From: Sva-07 sp963793335
GTDB taxonomy: Bacteria > Actinomycetota > Acidimicrobiia > Acidimicrobiales > Ilumatobacteraceae
NCBI GenBank assembly: GCA_963793335.1
Contig: CAWBZS010000013.1
Location: forward strand, 124,001 to 188,000
Length of the DNA: 64,000 nucleotides
Reading direction: 5' to 3'
Part shown: positions 25,085 to 34,305 of the stretch, piece after piece
Position numbering within the stretch: position 1 is the stretch's first letter
Layout: each line of letters begins with the position of its first letter
Made by a program: the position numbers and the translations under genes
The notes under the pieces: model-generated
What the model was told of the DNA's origin: nothing
Seen by the model: the letters and a program-made list of their open reading frames with translations, nothing else
The model's database searches: none

Positions 25085-25585
25085 TCACGACGCGAGCGGA
25101 AGGTACTGCCGCCACGTCTCGGGCACGCCACCGACCGATACGACGACCCATGCCATCGCACGCGGGGCACGGCAGGGGCGAGCGAGTCGCATTCCGGCTT
25201 CGTCGGGTGTGCGATCGCGCTTGCCCAAGTTGCACGGCCGGCACGCCGCCGCGACGTTCTCCCAACTGTGGGGTCCGCCTTTCGAGCGCGGTACCACGTG
25301 ATCGATCGAATCGGCGTGTTCCCCGCAGTACTGACATCGGTACTCGTCGCGCGTGAAGATCGCCCGCCGCGACAATGCCGCGGTCCCGACATACGGCACC
25401 TTCACCATGTACCGCAGCCTGATCACCGACGGGCTCGGCAGGCTCAGGCGTTCGGAGTGGATGATGCGACCGTCATCTTCGAGCACGTCGGCCTTGTCGG
25501 CGATCACGAGGCAGGTCGCTCGCTGGCTCGACACGATGCTCAGCGGCTCGAAACTGGCGTTGAGAACGAGCGCGCCCGACATCAC
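25085..25585 (-). CDS. HNH endonuclease
   Basis: A 166-residue protein of the actinobacterial stand-alone HNH type. RDEYRCQYCGEHADSIDHVVPRSKGG gives the zinc C-x-x-C plus D-H, and WENVAAACRPCNLGKRDR completes the motif with asparagine and the second C-x-x-C. The N-terminal VLNASFEPLSIVS segment is characteristic of this family, which is common in actinobacteria and not tied to a mobile element here. Cellular role unknown. Confidence 0.9.
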   Translation of the reverse strand: MMSGALVLNASFEPLSIVSSQRATCLVIADKADVLEDDGRIIHSERLSLPSPSVIRLRYMVKVPYVGTAALSRRAIFTRDEYRCQYCGEHADSIDHVVPRSKGGPHSWENVAAACRPCNLGKRDRTPDEAGMRLARPCRAPRAMAWVVVSVGGVPETWRQYLPLAS

Positions 25586-25604
25586 GCCTGCTCTGCGCCC
25601 GACC

Positions 25605-25847
25605 TCAGGCGTCGATTCGTTGCCAGTTCCGGCACCATCGAAGGTAGTTCAGCACATCTTCGGGCTCCGGGCGACGTGAGGTGTCTCCATACTGCGTCAC
25701 CAGGCGGAACTCGAGGTACGAACGCGACGGCAACGGAAGGAAGGGCCGACGACGCCACCACCGCTGCGGAACCAACCGGCGCAACTGGATCACGGCGGTG
25801 GGCCACAGCGACGGGTGCGCGGCGACGGCCGCAACGACGCGGATCAT
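25605..25847 (-). CDS. Small conserved-looking protein (80 residues), function unknown
   Basis: I recognise no named domain, but the composition is that of a real soluble or membrane-associated protein: HPSLWPTAVIQLRRLVP, a tryptophan-rich RWWRRRPFLPLPS, and DVLNYLRWCRNW at the C-terminus. It lies in the gap between the acyl-CoA dehydrogenase and HNH genes in the same direction with spacings of 19-28 bases, so it is probably part of the operon. Confidence 0.7.
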   Translation of the reverse strand: MIRVVAAVAAHPSLWPTAVIQLRRLVPQRWWRRRPFLPLPSRSYLEFRLVTQYGDTSRRPEPEDVLNYLRWCRNWQRIDA

Positions 25848-25875
25848 CGTCGCACCGTCGCCACCGCCGTGGACG

Positions 25876-27096
25876 TCACTGCGGACGAGGCTCCTTCGGC
25901 AGGCCGAGGATCATCTCACCGATGATGTTGCGCTGAATCTGCGACGATCCTGCGTAGATGGTGCCCGCCCGAGCATTCAGGAACGTTCCCACCCATGATG
26001 CCGACGAGTTCGCGGCGCCCGGGTCGTCGGTCTGGAACGCCGACGACGGCGGGCGTCCCTCGAAGTAGAGCGCATCGGCGCCGAGGATGTCGACGGCCAG
26101 CTCCGTCACCTGGAGGTGGTACTCGCTCCAGTAGAGCTTCGAGATCGCCCCGTCGGGGCCGGGGTGGTGTCCGGCCAGGAACTGCGTCAGCGTGCGCTGG
26201 CCGAGGAACTTCATGATCTGCACCTTGGAATGGCACCAGGCGAGCCGCTGGCGAATGATCGGATCGTCCGCCACGCCCTTGGCCCGGGCCAGTTCGACCA
26301 AACGATCGAGCTCGGACTGATACCGGATCGGTCCGGTGGCTGCCGCCTCGCCGCGCTCGAATCCGAGCAACGACATCGCCACGCCCCAACCGTTGTTGAC
26401 ACCGCCGACCACGTCGCCCTTCGGGCAGCGAGCATCGGTGTAGAACACCTCGTTGAACTCGCTGTCGCCCGAGATCATCTTGATCGGCCGCACCTCGATG
26501 CCCGGCTGGTCCATCGGCACCAGCAGGAACGAGATGCCCTTGTGTTTGGGGCTGTCGGGGTCGGTACGCGCCAGCGTGAAGATGTGGTCTGCGAGATGAC
26601 CGGCCGACGTCCAGATCTTCTGGCCGTTGAGCACCCACTCATCGCCATCCAGTTCAGCGCGGAGACCGACGTTGCCGAGATCGGATCCAGCGTCGGGCTC
26701 GGAGTAGCCCTGGCACCAGGTGTCCTCACCGGACAGGATCCGCGGTAGGTAGTACTGCTTCTGCTCCTCGGTCCCCCACATGAGCAAGGTGTTGCCCAGC
26801 ATCTGAATGCCGAACACGTCGTTCGGGCCACCGGTGACCACACCGGCGCGTGCGAACTCCTCGGCAAGGATCACCTGCTCGGTCGCGCTGAGGCCCGCGC
26901 CGCCGTACTCCTTCGGCCAGCCGGGGGCGAGGTAGTTGGCCTCGTACAGCGTCTTGCGCCACTCGGTGACGAACTCGGTCAGCTCGTCGCCTTCGAGGGC
27001 GCCCATGCCCTTCCAGTTGGACGGAAGCTTCTCAGCGAGAAATGCCTGTACCTTCTCGCGGTAGGCCTCGGCATCTGCGGAATACGTCGGTTGCAT
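25876..27096 (-). CDS. Acyl-CoA dehydrogenase
   Basis: A 406-residue flavoprotein that introduces a trans-2 double bond into acyl-CoA. It shows WPKEYGGAGLSATEQVI, QGYSEPDAGSDLG (FAD/substrate motif), VLNGQKIWTSAGHLAD, and a C-terminal GSSQIQRNIIGEMILGLP. Family length is typical and the ATG is clear. Substrate range is unknown; this subgroup often acts on branched or sterol side-chain acyl-CoAs. It follows the ROK gene by 23 bases. Confidence 0.92.
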   Translation of the reverse strand: MQPTYSADAEAYREKVQAFLAEKLPSNWKGMGALEGDELTEFVTEWRKTLYEANYLAPGWPKEYGGAGLSATEQVILAEEFARAGVVTGGPNDVFGIQMLGNTLLMWGTEEQKQYYLPRILSGEDTWCQGYSEPDAGSDLGNVGLRAELDGDEWVLNGQKIWTSAGHLADHIFTLARTDPDSPKHKGISFLLVPMDQPGIEVRPIKMISGDSEFNEVFYTDARCPKGDVVGGVNNGWGVAMSLLGFERGEAAATGPIRYQSELDRLVELARAKGVADDPIIRQRLAWCHSKVQIMKFLGQRTLTQFLAGHHPGPDGAISKLYWSEYHLQVTELAVDILGADALYFEGRPPSSAFQTDDPGAANSSASWVGTFLNARAGTIYAGSSQIQRNIIGEMILGLPKEPRPQ

Positions 27097-27119
27097 GCTT
27101 GCAGGCTACTCGCCGGACA

Positions 27120-27992
27120 TCACGCGGAGCCAGTGTCGAGCGCCAGCGCTGCGGCAGCCGTGAGCGGCTGCACGAACCCCGACGTTTCGACGACCCGAAG
27201 CGCTTCGAGATGCCCCAGCCGGGAGCGGTCGCCGATTTCGCGCCGCACGATCTCGAGGAGTGGATCTCCGAACGTGTCCACCACCGACCCGGACACGATG
27301 AAGGTCGACACGTCGAACACCGCTGCGGCAGAGGCGATGGCCCTGCCGACCATGATGCCGGTTCGTTCGATGATCGACGGCGTGGCGCGGCGCAGCGAGC
27401 GATTCATCTCGGTTTCGAGTGCCGCCGCTGACGCGAACAGGCTGAGGCAGCCCGACGCACCACAGCTGCACGCCGCTCCCCTCGGATCGACGGTGACGTG
27501 GGCGAGCGAACCGGCATTGCCGTGCGCACCCCGAATTCGCCGACCGTCGATGACGCACGCCGACTCCACCGCCCGATCGAGGATCAACGCGATGAACGTC
27601 GCCGATTCGCCCAGGTCGCCGTACCGGCGCTCACCTTGCGCCACCGCGCCGGCGATCGTGTCGAGCACCACCGGGAGCCCGGTGAGCTCTTCGAGATGCT
27701 GGCGCAGCGGGAAACCCGACCAGGTCGGCAGCAACTCCGGCGACACGGACCCGGCCGTGGAGTCGACCGGTCCGACGCAGCTGACGGCGACGATGGTCGG
27801 CGAAGCGACGTCGTCAGGACCTGCGGCCAGCACGCGTCGGACAAGCTGCTCGAGAGATCGCCACACCTCCCGTGTCGGGGTGCTGATGCGGTCGCGAACG
27901 ATGGCATCGCCGGACGACGTGTCGACGATCGCAGCAGCCAGGCGCGCGTGATCGACCACGATCGCCAGCACGCAGGATCCTCGTTCGACCAC
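27120..27992 (-). CDS. ROK-family protein (sugar kinase/regulator)
   Basis: 290 residues with the ROK fold. Recognisable are AVSCVGPVDS (GxGxPG-like loop, altered), GNAGSLAHVTV with the catalytic-site histidine, and the zinc motif CSCGASGCLSLFAS. There is no N-terminal helix-turn-helix, so it is kinase-like rather than an NagC-type repressor, although the usual DxGGT phosphate loop at the N-terminus is degenerate (VDHARLAAAIVD). Glucokinase activity is doubtful. Confidence 0.78.
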   Translation of the reverse strand: MVERGSCVLAIVVDHARLAAAIVDTSSGDAIVRDRISTPTREVWRSLEQLVRRVLAAGPDDVASPTIVAVSCVGPVDSTAGSVSPELLPTWSGFPLRQHLEELTGLPVVLDTIAGAVAQGERRYGDLGESATFIALILDRAVESACVIDGRRIRGAHGNAGSLAHVTVDPRGAACSCGASGCLSLFASAAALETEMNRSLRRATPSIIERTGIMVGRAIASAAAVFDVSTFIVSGSVVDTFGDPLLEIVRREIGDRSRLGHLEALRVVETSGFVQPLTAAAALALDTGSA

Positions 27993-28055
27993 GATGATCG
28001 AACCTATCGCGCACCTTTGACGTTGCCCCGAGTGCGGCTGACGCGTCGCGGCGTC

Positions 28056-28061
28056 TACCCT
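28056..28061 (+). promoter_or_regulatory. -10 box of a probable leaderless moxR transcript
   Basis: TACCCT lies 7 bases before the GTG start at 28069, with no ribosome-binding site in the gap TCAGGCC. This suggests the MoxR/DUF58/transglutaminase operon is transcribed as a leaderless mRNA. No good -35 is visible at standard spacing. Confidence 0.4.
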
Positions 28062-28068
28062 TCAGGCC

Positions 28069-29067
28069 GTGACCACCGAGATCGATGCCGACTCCCGATC
28101 CGACGCGCCGACGCCCGACCAGGCCCCGACACGCGGGTTCGCCGATCTCTTCGATGCGATCACCGACAACGTCGCCCAAGTCCTCCACGGCAAGCACGAC
28201 ACCATCGAGTTGGCCGTGATGTGCCTGCTCGCGGAGGGCCACCTCCTCGTCGAGGACGTTCCCGGCGTCGGCAAGACGTCGCTCGCAAAGGCGCTGGCCG
28301 CCTCGATCGACTGCAGCTGGAAGCGCATCCAGTTCACCCCCGATCTGCTCCCGACCGATCTGGTCGGCGTGAGCATCTATCAACGATCCACCGAGACCTT
28401 CGTGTTCGAGCCGGGTCCACTGTTCGCCAACATCGTGCTCGCCGACGAGATCAACCGAGCGTCACCGAAGACACAGTCGGCCCTGCTCGAAGCAATGGAG
28501 GAGCGCCAGATCACCGCCGATGGCCGCAGCCGCCCGCTGCCCCCACCCTTCATGGTGATCGCCACGCAGAACCCGGTCGACCAGGACGGCACCTACCGGC
28601 TCCCCGAGAGTCAGCTCGACCGGTTCCTCCTGCGGATCTCGATCGGGTATCCGGGCCGCGAGGCCGAGATGCAGATGCTCGACAACCAGGGTTCCAGCGA
28701 TGCCATGCGCGCGCTCCGACCCGTGGTGTCGGTCGAGGAGATCCGGGCGATGATCGCCGCAGTACGCAAGGTACACGTCGCCACTGCGCTGAAGTCGTAT
28801 CTCGTCGATCTGGCAGCGACGAGCCGTCGCCACCCAGGCATCGAACTCGGTCTGTCGCCCCGAGCGACACTTCAGCTGGCAGCGGCAGCTCGTGCGCATG
28901 CCGCAGCACGAGGACGAAACTACGCAACACCCGACGATGTGAAGGCCGTTGCGCAATTCACCTTGGGCCACCGGGTGACCGTTCGCTCCGACCACGGCTC
29001 ACAACTGACGCCTGCCGACGCGATCACCGAGGTGTTCGATGCCGTGGCCGTACCGGTGCCGCGCTGA
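28069..29067 (+). CDS. MoxR-family AAA+ ATPase
   Basis: A 332-residue chaperone-like ATPase. Walker A is GVGKTSLAKAL, Walker B VLADEINRASPKTQ, sensor 1 IATQNPVDQDGTYRLPESQLDRF, and the C-terminal lid contains YATPDDVKAVA. It typically inserts cofactors or assembles complexes with a DUF58 partner. Here it heads a three-gene operon with DUF58 (14 bases downstream) and a transglutaminase, an organisation repeated across actinobacteria. Confidence 0.93.
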   Translation: MTTEIDADSRSDAPTPDQAPTRGFADLFDAITDNVAQVLHGKHDTIELAVMCLLAEGHLLVEDVPGVGKTSLAKALAASIDCSWKRIQFTPDLLPTDLVGVSIYQRSTETFVFEPGPLFANIVLADEINRASPKTQSALLEAMEERQITADGRSRPLPPPFMVIATQNPVDQDGTYRLPESQLDRFLLRISIGYPGREAEMQMLDNQGSSDAMRALRPVVSVEEIRAMIAAVRKVHVATALKSYLVDLAATSRRHPGIELGLSPRATLQLAAAARAHAAARGRNYATPDDVKAVAQFTLGHRVTVRSDHGSQLTPADAITEVFDAVAVPVPR

Positions 29068-29081
29068 GCAGGCATCTCCAC

Positions 29082-30269
29082 GTGCGTGATCTTCGCCTCG
29101 CTTCCGGCCGTTTGAGCATCACGCGCCAGGGAGTTGCAGTCGGCATCGCCGCGGTGGCAGCGATCGCTGTCGCCAGGGTGTTCGCGATCGTCGAGCTGTA
29201 CGTCATCGGTGCCGGCTGCCTGGCGGCGATTGCCGTGGCGGTGGCGACGGTCTCGATCCGGCGACCCCGAGTTGCCGCCACACGCTGGATCCACCCGGCG
29301 ATCCTCGTTGCAGGTGATACCGGACGCGTCGACATCGCACTGGCACATCGCGGTCGCGTGAGGAGTGCGCCGTTCGTCCTGGAGGAACCGGTTCGTCGCA
29401 CCAATGCCGAGGATCAGGTGGCGCGGCTGCCCATCGCTGCGCTCCCGGTCAGCTCGACGTCGACGTCCGGCTACCGAGTACCGACTTCAGCTCGAGGGGT
29501 GATCTCGCTCGGGCCACTTCGTGCGGTGACATCCGACCTGCTGGGGATCGCTCGGTCATCCACCACCATCGTCGAAACCGATGAGATCCTCGTGGCCCCA
29601 CGCACGATGGCGCTCGACATGCCCGAACTGGGCCGCGGCGAACTCGGCGAGGCCTTGCTCGATTCGTCGCGTCGGTTGGGGCCGGGTGACTTCCACGGCC
29701 TTCGCGAGTATGCGATCGGCGACGAGCCGCGAAACATCCATTGGAGGGCGTCGGCACGCACGGACAGCTTGATGGTCAAGGAACACACCGTCGAGGGCCT
29801 GGCGCAGTGCACCGTGGTCTTCGATGCCAATCCTGGTGTTCACGGGATCCCGGCCAATTTCGAACGTGGCGTCTGCATCGCGGCGAGCGTCGTGAACAGC
29901 GCGATGCGAGCGGGGCTCAACACCCGCTTCGTCACGGCCGGCGGCATCGATCTCCGCGGCCCCGAGGTCGTGACGAACACACTGCGCGTCCTCGCCCGGA
30001 TCGAGCCCACCGAGGTCGATTCCCTGGCACCGTTCGACGCGGACATGGTCGAGGGCTTGGTCCTGCTGGTGGTGGTGACCGGCTCGGGTACTGCACCGGT
30101 CTGGCTGGCGGCGCAGACCGTGTCGAATCCGACGATCACCCAGCTGGTGGTCACCACCGACGACGAGCCCACCACTCGCCTGGCTGTGCCGGCGCGCCGA
30201 GACGACGAGTTCGCGTCGAGGTGGCAGACGATCGTCGGGCGCAGCACCCTCGCTGCGGAGAGCGCCTGA
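29082..30269 (+). CDS. DUF58-domain membrane protein
   Basis: 395 residues: two adjacent N-terminal membrane segments (about 15-60), a beta-rich region, then the DUF58/von Willebrand-like core with GDFHGLREYAIGDEPRNIHW and ARTDSLMVKEH (the G-D-x-x-R-x-I-x-W-x-x-x-A-R signature). It starts at GTG 29082 and its stop overlaps the next ATG by one base (TGATG). Probable partner of the MoxR ATPase at the cell membrane. Confidence 0.9.
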   Translation: MRDLRLASGRLSITRQGVAVGIAAVAAIAVARVFAIVELYVIGAGCLAAIAVAVATVSIRRPRVAATRWIHPAILVAGDTGRVDIALAHRGRVRSAPFVLEEPVRRTNAEDQVARLPIAALPVSSTSTSGYRVPTSARGVISLGPLRAVTSDLLGIARSSTTIVETDEILVAPRTMALDMPELGRGELGEALLDSSRRLGPGDFHGLREYAIGDEPRNIHWRASARTDSLMVKEHTVEGLAQCTVVFDANPGVHGIPANFERGVCIAASVVNSAMRAGLNTRFVTAGGIDLRGPEVVTNTLRVLARIEPTEVDSLAPFDADMVEGLVLLVVVTGSGTAPVWLAAQTVSNPTITQLVVTTDDEPTTRLAVPARRDDEFASRWQTIVGRSTLAAESA

Positions 30270-32512
30270 TGTCACGACAAGCGCATCCGCGAAGTCTCGG
30301 CAGTGATGTGCTCGCCACGTTCGCCGTCGCGCTGTTCTCCTTGACGGTCGCAGCCGGATTCACGCGGGTGTTCAGCGGCTGGTCCTTCATGACCGACATG
30401 GCGGTCATCGTGCTGTCGGGCCACCTCCTGAGCCTCGCCATGCGGCGTCTTCGAGTCACTGCGTGGTTGGCCGTCCCAGCGTTGGCGTTCGCGCTCGGCT
30501 GGACCGTGCTGGCGCTCTTCTATCCGGACACCTTCTCGTGGGCGATGCCGACCGGCGAGACCTGGGCGCTCCTCGAGCGACAGCTCGCCGGGGTGCGAGA
30601 CGACTTCAGCACTGCGGTCGCTCCGGTCGTGTACGGCGGCGGCTGGAACGTGCTCGCTGCCGTCGGGCTCGCCGTCTCGGTGTTGCTCGCCGACGTCTTT
30701 GCCTTTCGCGCGGAGGCGCGTGCCGAGACCCTCGTGCCCGGCGGCGTGCTGTTCGTGTTCGTCGGCGCGCTCGGCGACGGGCGCCTTCAGATCGCATCGG
30801 CGGTCGCTCTGGTCGCGGCCGGTGTGGCCACCACCGCTGTGTTGCGCTCGTACCACGCGGACCTCGGATCAGACGTCGACCTGCAGCCGCGTTCGTGGAG
30901 GCGGTATCCCGCCATCGTTGCGGTCAGCCTGGTGGTCGCCGTCGTCGCAGGCGTCGTGGGACCTCGCCTGCCCGGCGCAGATGCCGCACCGCTGCTCGAC
31001 GCCGGCGGCCGCTCCGGTGGTGTCACCGAGGTGCTCAGCCCCCTCGTCGACATCCGCTCCCGCTTGACCAACCAGTCGCCCAACGAGCTGTTCCGGGTCG
31101 AAGCCGACGAGGAGTCGTACTGGAGATCTGCAGCGCTGCCGCAGTTCGATGGCACACGCTGGGGGCTTCCCGAGCGCGAACTCCGTCCGATCGACGCAGC
31201 GCTCGTGTCGCCGCGGGACGGCACCATCGAGAATCGGCAGCAGATCACCGTGGGGGCGCTCGGCGGTTCGCTGGTGCCCGCCGCCGCCGACCCATTCCAA
31301 GCGTCCGGGCCCGACGACCTGCGTTGGGTCCCCGAGACCTCCACCCTGGTGACCGTCGACGGCGACCTGGAAACCGACGACGTGATCGAGATCGTGTCCG
31401 CCACGCCACAACTCGATGCGGCGCGCCTCGACGCTGCGACCTCGAGCAACGCCGGAGACCCGATCTACACGAGCGTTCCCGACGACCTCCCGGCGGTGGT
31501 CGCCGAGACCGCAGCGATCGTGACCTCGGGCAGCAGCACACCGTATGAGGCCGCCACCGCCCTCCAGACATGGTTTCGAAGCGACGAGTTCACCTACAGC
31601 CTCGAAGTGCAACCAGGCCACGATGGCTCCGCGATCGAAGCCTTCCTTCGCGACCGCGTCGGCTACTGCGAACAGTTCGCCGGCACCTACGCCGCCATGA
31701 TGCGAACCCTCGGCATTCCGGCGCGAGTCGCGGTCGGATTCACGTCGGGCGTCACCGTCGCCGATGGGGTGTGGTCGGTGCTCGGACGCAACGCCCACGC
31801 CTGGCCCGAGGTCTGGTTCGACGACATCGGTTGGGTCGCGTTCGAACCAACCCCCGGTCGCGGCGCCCCGAACGCCGAGGCGTACACCGGCCTGCCGCCC
31901 GAGCAGGACCTCTCCGGCGCCGACACGATCGTCTCCGAAACCGACGAGACTCCCACTCCGCCGACCACACCCGAGGGCGCCGATTCAGGCGATGTCGGCC
32001 TCAACCTGCCCGAGGAGTTCAGCGACCCCGCCGGTGCGGACCCGTCGGTGACCCAAGCGGAGCGCTCCGACGGCAACTCGGTCCCGTGGGGCTGGTTGCT
32101 GCTGATCGGCCTGGCGACACTGGTCGCCGTTGCACCCGCAGTCGTTCGCACGCTGCGACCCCGAGTGGCCGGAACCACGATCGACGAGCAACTCGGCGCT
32201 GCGTGGAGTCGTGCGCTCGGAGCCGTTCGTGTCGGCGGCGTCCCGCTCGACCCATCCGACACACCGGTCGAGGTCGCACAGCGCACCATCACGCACTTCC
32301 CGCTGATCGCACGTCCGATGACGTCACTCGCCGACGCAGTGACCGAGGCGATGTATCGAGCCGAGGGAACCTCCGGCCTCGATCACATCGGAACCTACGG
32401 CGCAAGCCCCATCGGCGACTGCCGGAACTGGGCCAAGCAGATCGATCGGACCGTGTCGGAGTCGCTCAGCTGGACCGATCGCCTCCGGCGCTACTTCACC
32501 ACCTGGAGGTGA
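30269..32512 (+). CDS. Transglutaminase-like membrane protein (TgpA-type)
   Basis: 747 residues. The first third holds several membrane segments, then an extracytoplasmic domain with the papain-like triad: cysteine in RVGYCEQFAGTYAAMMRTLGIPARV, histidine in GRNAHAWPEVWFD, and aspartate in the following WFDDIGW. Another membrane helix (PWGWLLLIGLATLVAVAP) and a DUF4129-like C-terminus follow. It is the last gene of the moxR-DUF58-tgpA operon, likely acting on cell-envelope proteins. Confidence 0.9.
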   Translation: MSRQAHPRSLGSDVLATFAVALFSLTVAAGFTRVFSGWSFMTDMAVIVLSGHLLSLAMRRLRVTAWLAVPALAFALGWTVLALFYPDTFSWAMPTGETWALLERQLAGVRDDFSTAVAPVVYGGGWNVLAAVGLAVSVLLADVFAFRAEARAETLVPGGVLFVFVGALGDGRLQIASAVALVAAGVATTAVLRSYHADLGSDVDLQPRSWRRYPAIVAVSLVVAVVAGVVGPRLPGADAAPLLDAGGRSGGVTEVLSPLVDIRSRLTNQSPNELFRVEADEESYWRSAALPQFDGTRWGLPERELRPIDAALVSPRDGTIENRQQITVGALGGSLVPAAADPFQASGPDDLRWVPETSTLVTVDGDLETDDVIEIVSATPQLDAARLDAATSSNAGDPIYTSVPDDLPAVVAETAAIVTSGSSTPYEAATALQTWFRSDEFTYSLEVQPGHDGSAIEAFLRDRVGYCEQFAGTYAAMMRTLGIPARVAVGFTSGVTVADGVWSVLGRNAHAWPEVWFDDIGWVAFEPTPGRGAPNAEAYTGLPPEQDLSGADTIVSETDETPTPPTTPEGADSGDVGLNLPEEFSDPAGADPSVTQAERSDGNSVPWGWLLLIGLATLVAVAPAVVRTLRPRVAGTTIDEQLGAAWSRALGAVRVGGVPLDPSDTPVEVAQRTITHFPLIARPMTSLADAVTEAMYRAEGTSGLDHIGTYGASPIGDCRNWAKQIDRTVSESLSWTDRLRRYFTTWR

Positions 32513-32527
32513 GCGCCGGTCGGCGCT
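32512..32527 (+). terminator. Short hairpin between convergent genes
   Basis: AGCGCC, loop GGTC, GGCGCT begins at the last base of the transglutaminase stop codon. The stem is only 6 bp but G+C-rich and lies between convergent genes 22 bases apart, so it may work in both directions. Confidence 0.35.
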
Positions 32528-32534
32528 GGGTGCG

Positions 32535-32864
32535 TCAGCGGGTCGCGTCGTCGTCGACGTCGGGGCGGCGACCGCTGAGCCAGGCCGAGATCGGCAGTTG
32601 ACCGAGACGCTCGCGTCCGAGCAGGCGCAGCTCCGACTCGAGCATGATCGCCATCACCAGCACCAGCACGAAACCAGCGAAGGCGACGACGAAGCTGACG
32701 AGCAGTCCGCCGATGGTGATGACGAAACCGAGGACCAGGCCGGCGATCAGCATGATCGAGCGTCGACGAGACACCCGATACCCGCGTTGGGAGAAGGTGG
32801 GGTCCTGTTCGAGTTCTTGCTCGATCTGGCGCAGAATGCGCTGCTCGTCTTCGGAAAGCGGCAC
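32535..32864 (-). CDS. DUF3040-domain small membrane protein
   Basis: 109 residues. PLSEDEQRILRQIEQELEQDPTFS is the DUF3040 signature of actinobacteria, followed by a basic RVSRRR patch and two membrane helices. The GTG at 32864 sits exactly before PLSEDEQ, where family members start; a longer start at 32960 would add a non-conserved leader. Function unknown; these proteins are often found near cell-division or envelope genes. Confidence 0.85.
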   Translation of the reverse strand: MPLSEDEQRILRQIEQELEQDPTFSQRGYRVSRRRSIMLIAGLVLGFVITIGGLLVSFVVAFAGFVLVLVMAIMLESELRLLGRERLGQLPISAWLSGRRPDVDDDATR

Positions 32865-32895
32865 AAGGCAATCATCGCACGTTCCCGCCCGTTCC

Positions 32896-34155
32896 TCAAC
32901 GCGGTGCGGACGATTCTTCTGGGCGGTCCGGGCCCCACTGGTGCCCACCTCGCTCGACATTGCGGATCCGGCCGGCCGTCACTGCGCTCGCGGGTCCGAT
33001 CGAGTGCGACCCGTAGCGTCGCCGGATCGCGTCGACTGTGGCGTCCTTCGCCCCCGGCGTTGCGCCGACGGCGTCGTCGAACGTGAGCTGGTGATGCGCC
33101 GCACCCAGGTTCGAGCCGGAGACCCCGAGCAGACGAATACCCGGAGTCGGATCGATGGTGTCGAGCATCGGCTGCAGCATCGCGATGATTGCGTCGGCGT
33201 CCGCAACGGCGTCGGAGCTCGTGGTCGACCGGGTGATCGTGTGGAAGCCGTCGTCGAACCGCACCTTCAGCGTGAGCGTCCGAGCGCCGACGCCTGCGCC
33301 TCGCAGCCTCGCAGCGACTGCGTCAGCCAGGCGGGCCAGGTGCGTTCGAAGCTCGGACGGCTCGGTCAGATTCGCCGCAAACGTCTCCTCGTGACCGATC
33401 GACTTCGCCTCGCGCTCCGGCTCGACTGGACGATCGTCCTCACCGCGAGCCAACGCCGAGAGATGCTCGGCCTGGCCTCGTCCGAGCGCTGCGGCGAGCG
33501 CTGAGTCGTCCACTGCGGCGAAGTCGCCGACCACGCGGATGCCGATGCGGTGGAGCTTCTCGAGCGTTGCCGGCCCCACACCCCACAGCCGTTGTACCGG
33601 GAGTGGATCGAGGAACGCCCGCTCGTCTCCTGCATCCACGACGACCACACCCAGTCCAGGTTCGATGCCGGTCGGCGTCGCTCGTGGCTTGGCCTCCACC
33701 GATGCCAGCTTCGCGAGGAACTTGTTGGTGGCCACCCCCACCGAACACTCGAGGTCGAGTTCGGCCCGCACCGTTGCCCGGATCGCGGCGGCGATCTGCG
33801 GTGCCGAGCCGAAGAGGCGGGTCGAGCCGGTGACGTCGAGGAAGGCCTCGTCCAATGACAACGGCTCGACCAACGGTGTGTACCGCTCGAAGATCTCGCG
33901 AACCGCGAGGCTCACCTCGCCGTAGAGCGTGTGATCGCCGGGGAGGAACACGGCATGCGGACAACGGCGCTTCGCCACCACCGACGGCATGGCGGAATGG
34001 ACTCCGAACCGACGCGCTTCGTACGACGCTGCCGCGACCACGCCGCGAGTCCCGGTACCTCCGACCACCACCGGTTGCCCTGCGAGATCGGGGCGACGCC
34101 GCAACTCCACCGACACGAAGAAGGCGTCCATGTCGACATGAAGCACCTTCCTCAT
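32896..34155 (-). CDS. dinB: DNA polymerase IV (Y-family translesion polymerase)
   Basis: 419 residues. Catalytic motifs are HVDMDAFFVSVE, the YEARRFGV finger, and LSLDEAFLDVT with the acidic pair. The little-finger domain follows with SIGHEETF. The ATG at 34155 (MRKVLHVDM) is preferred; a longer frame adds an unrelated leader. There is no umuD or LexA box identifiable near the start. The C-terminal tail may carry a clamp-binding peptide, but I could not identify one with confidence. Confidence 0.93.
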   Translation of the reverse strand: MRKVLHVDMDAFFVSVELRRRPDLAGQPVVVGGTGTRGVVAAASYEARRFGVHSAMPSVVAKRRCPHAVFLPGDHTLYGEVSLAVREIFERYTPLVEPLSLDEAFLDVTGSTRLFGSAPQIAAAIRATVRAELDLECSVGVATNKFLAKLASVEAKPRATPTGIEPGLGVVVVDAGDERAFLDPLPVQRLWGVGPATLEKLHRIGIRVVGDFAAVDDSALAAALGRGQAEHLSALARGEDDRPVEPEREAKSIGHEETFAANLTEPSELRTHLARLADAVAARLRGAGVGARTLTLKVRFDDGFHTITRSTTSSDAVADADAIIAMLQPMLDTIDPTPGIRLLGVSGSNLGAAHHQLTFDDAVGATPGAKDATVDAIRRRYGSHSIGPASAVTAGRIRNVERGGHQWGPDRPEESSAPR

Positions 34156-34291
34156 GGACTGATCCGCACGTCCTGATCCACGAGACCACGCTACGGCACC
34201 GAACCAACCCAGGCCCGAGCGCCGAGGCACGTGCCGACACCTTGGGCCGGGTGACTGCGGAGCCGGAGGGCCGCCTCGCCGGCGATGCCAG

Positions 34292-34297
34292 TACGAT
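34292..34297 (+). promoter_or_regulatory. -10 box of a probable leaderless transcript
   Basis: TACGAT followed by exactly 8 bases (TCAGGTCC) and ATG at 34306. The motif and spacing are identical to those before the enoyl-CoA hydratase gene at 9419, supporting a recurring leaderless promoter type in this genome. Confidence 0.5.
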
Positions 34298-34305
34298 TCA
34301 GGTCC

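Noticed and set aside
25085..25585. HNH gene as part of a mobile element or restriction system
   Set aside because: No transposase, methyltransferase, terminal repeats or tRNA junction nearby; such HNH genes are common single chromosomal genes in actinobacteria.
27498..29081. Long open frame continuous with the DUF58 gene, and another upstream of the transglutaminase gene at 29741
   Set aside because: These are in-frame upstream extensions through MoxR and DUF58 in alternative frames; G+C-rich DNA has few stops. Real starts are at 29082 and 30269.
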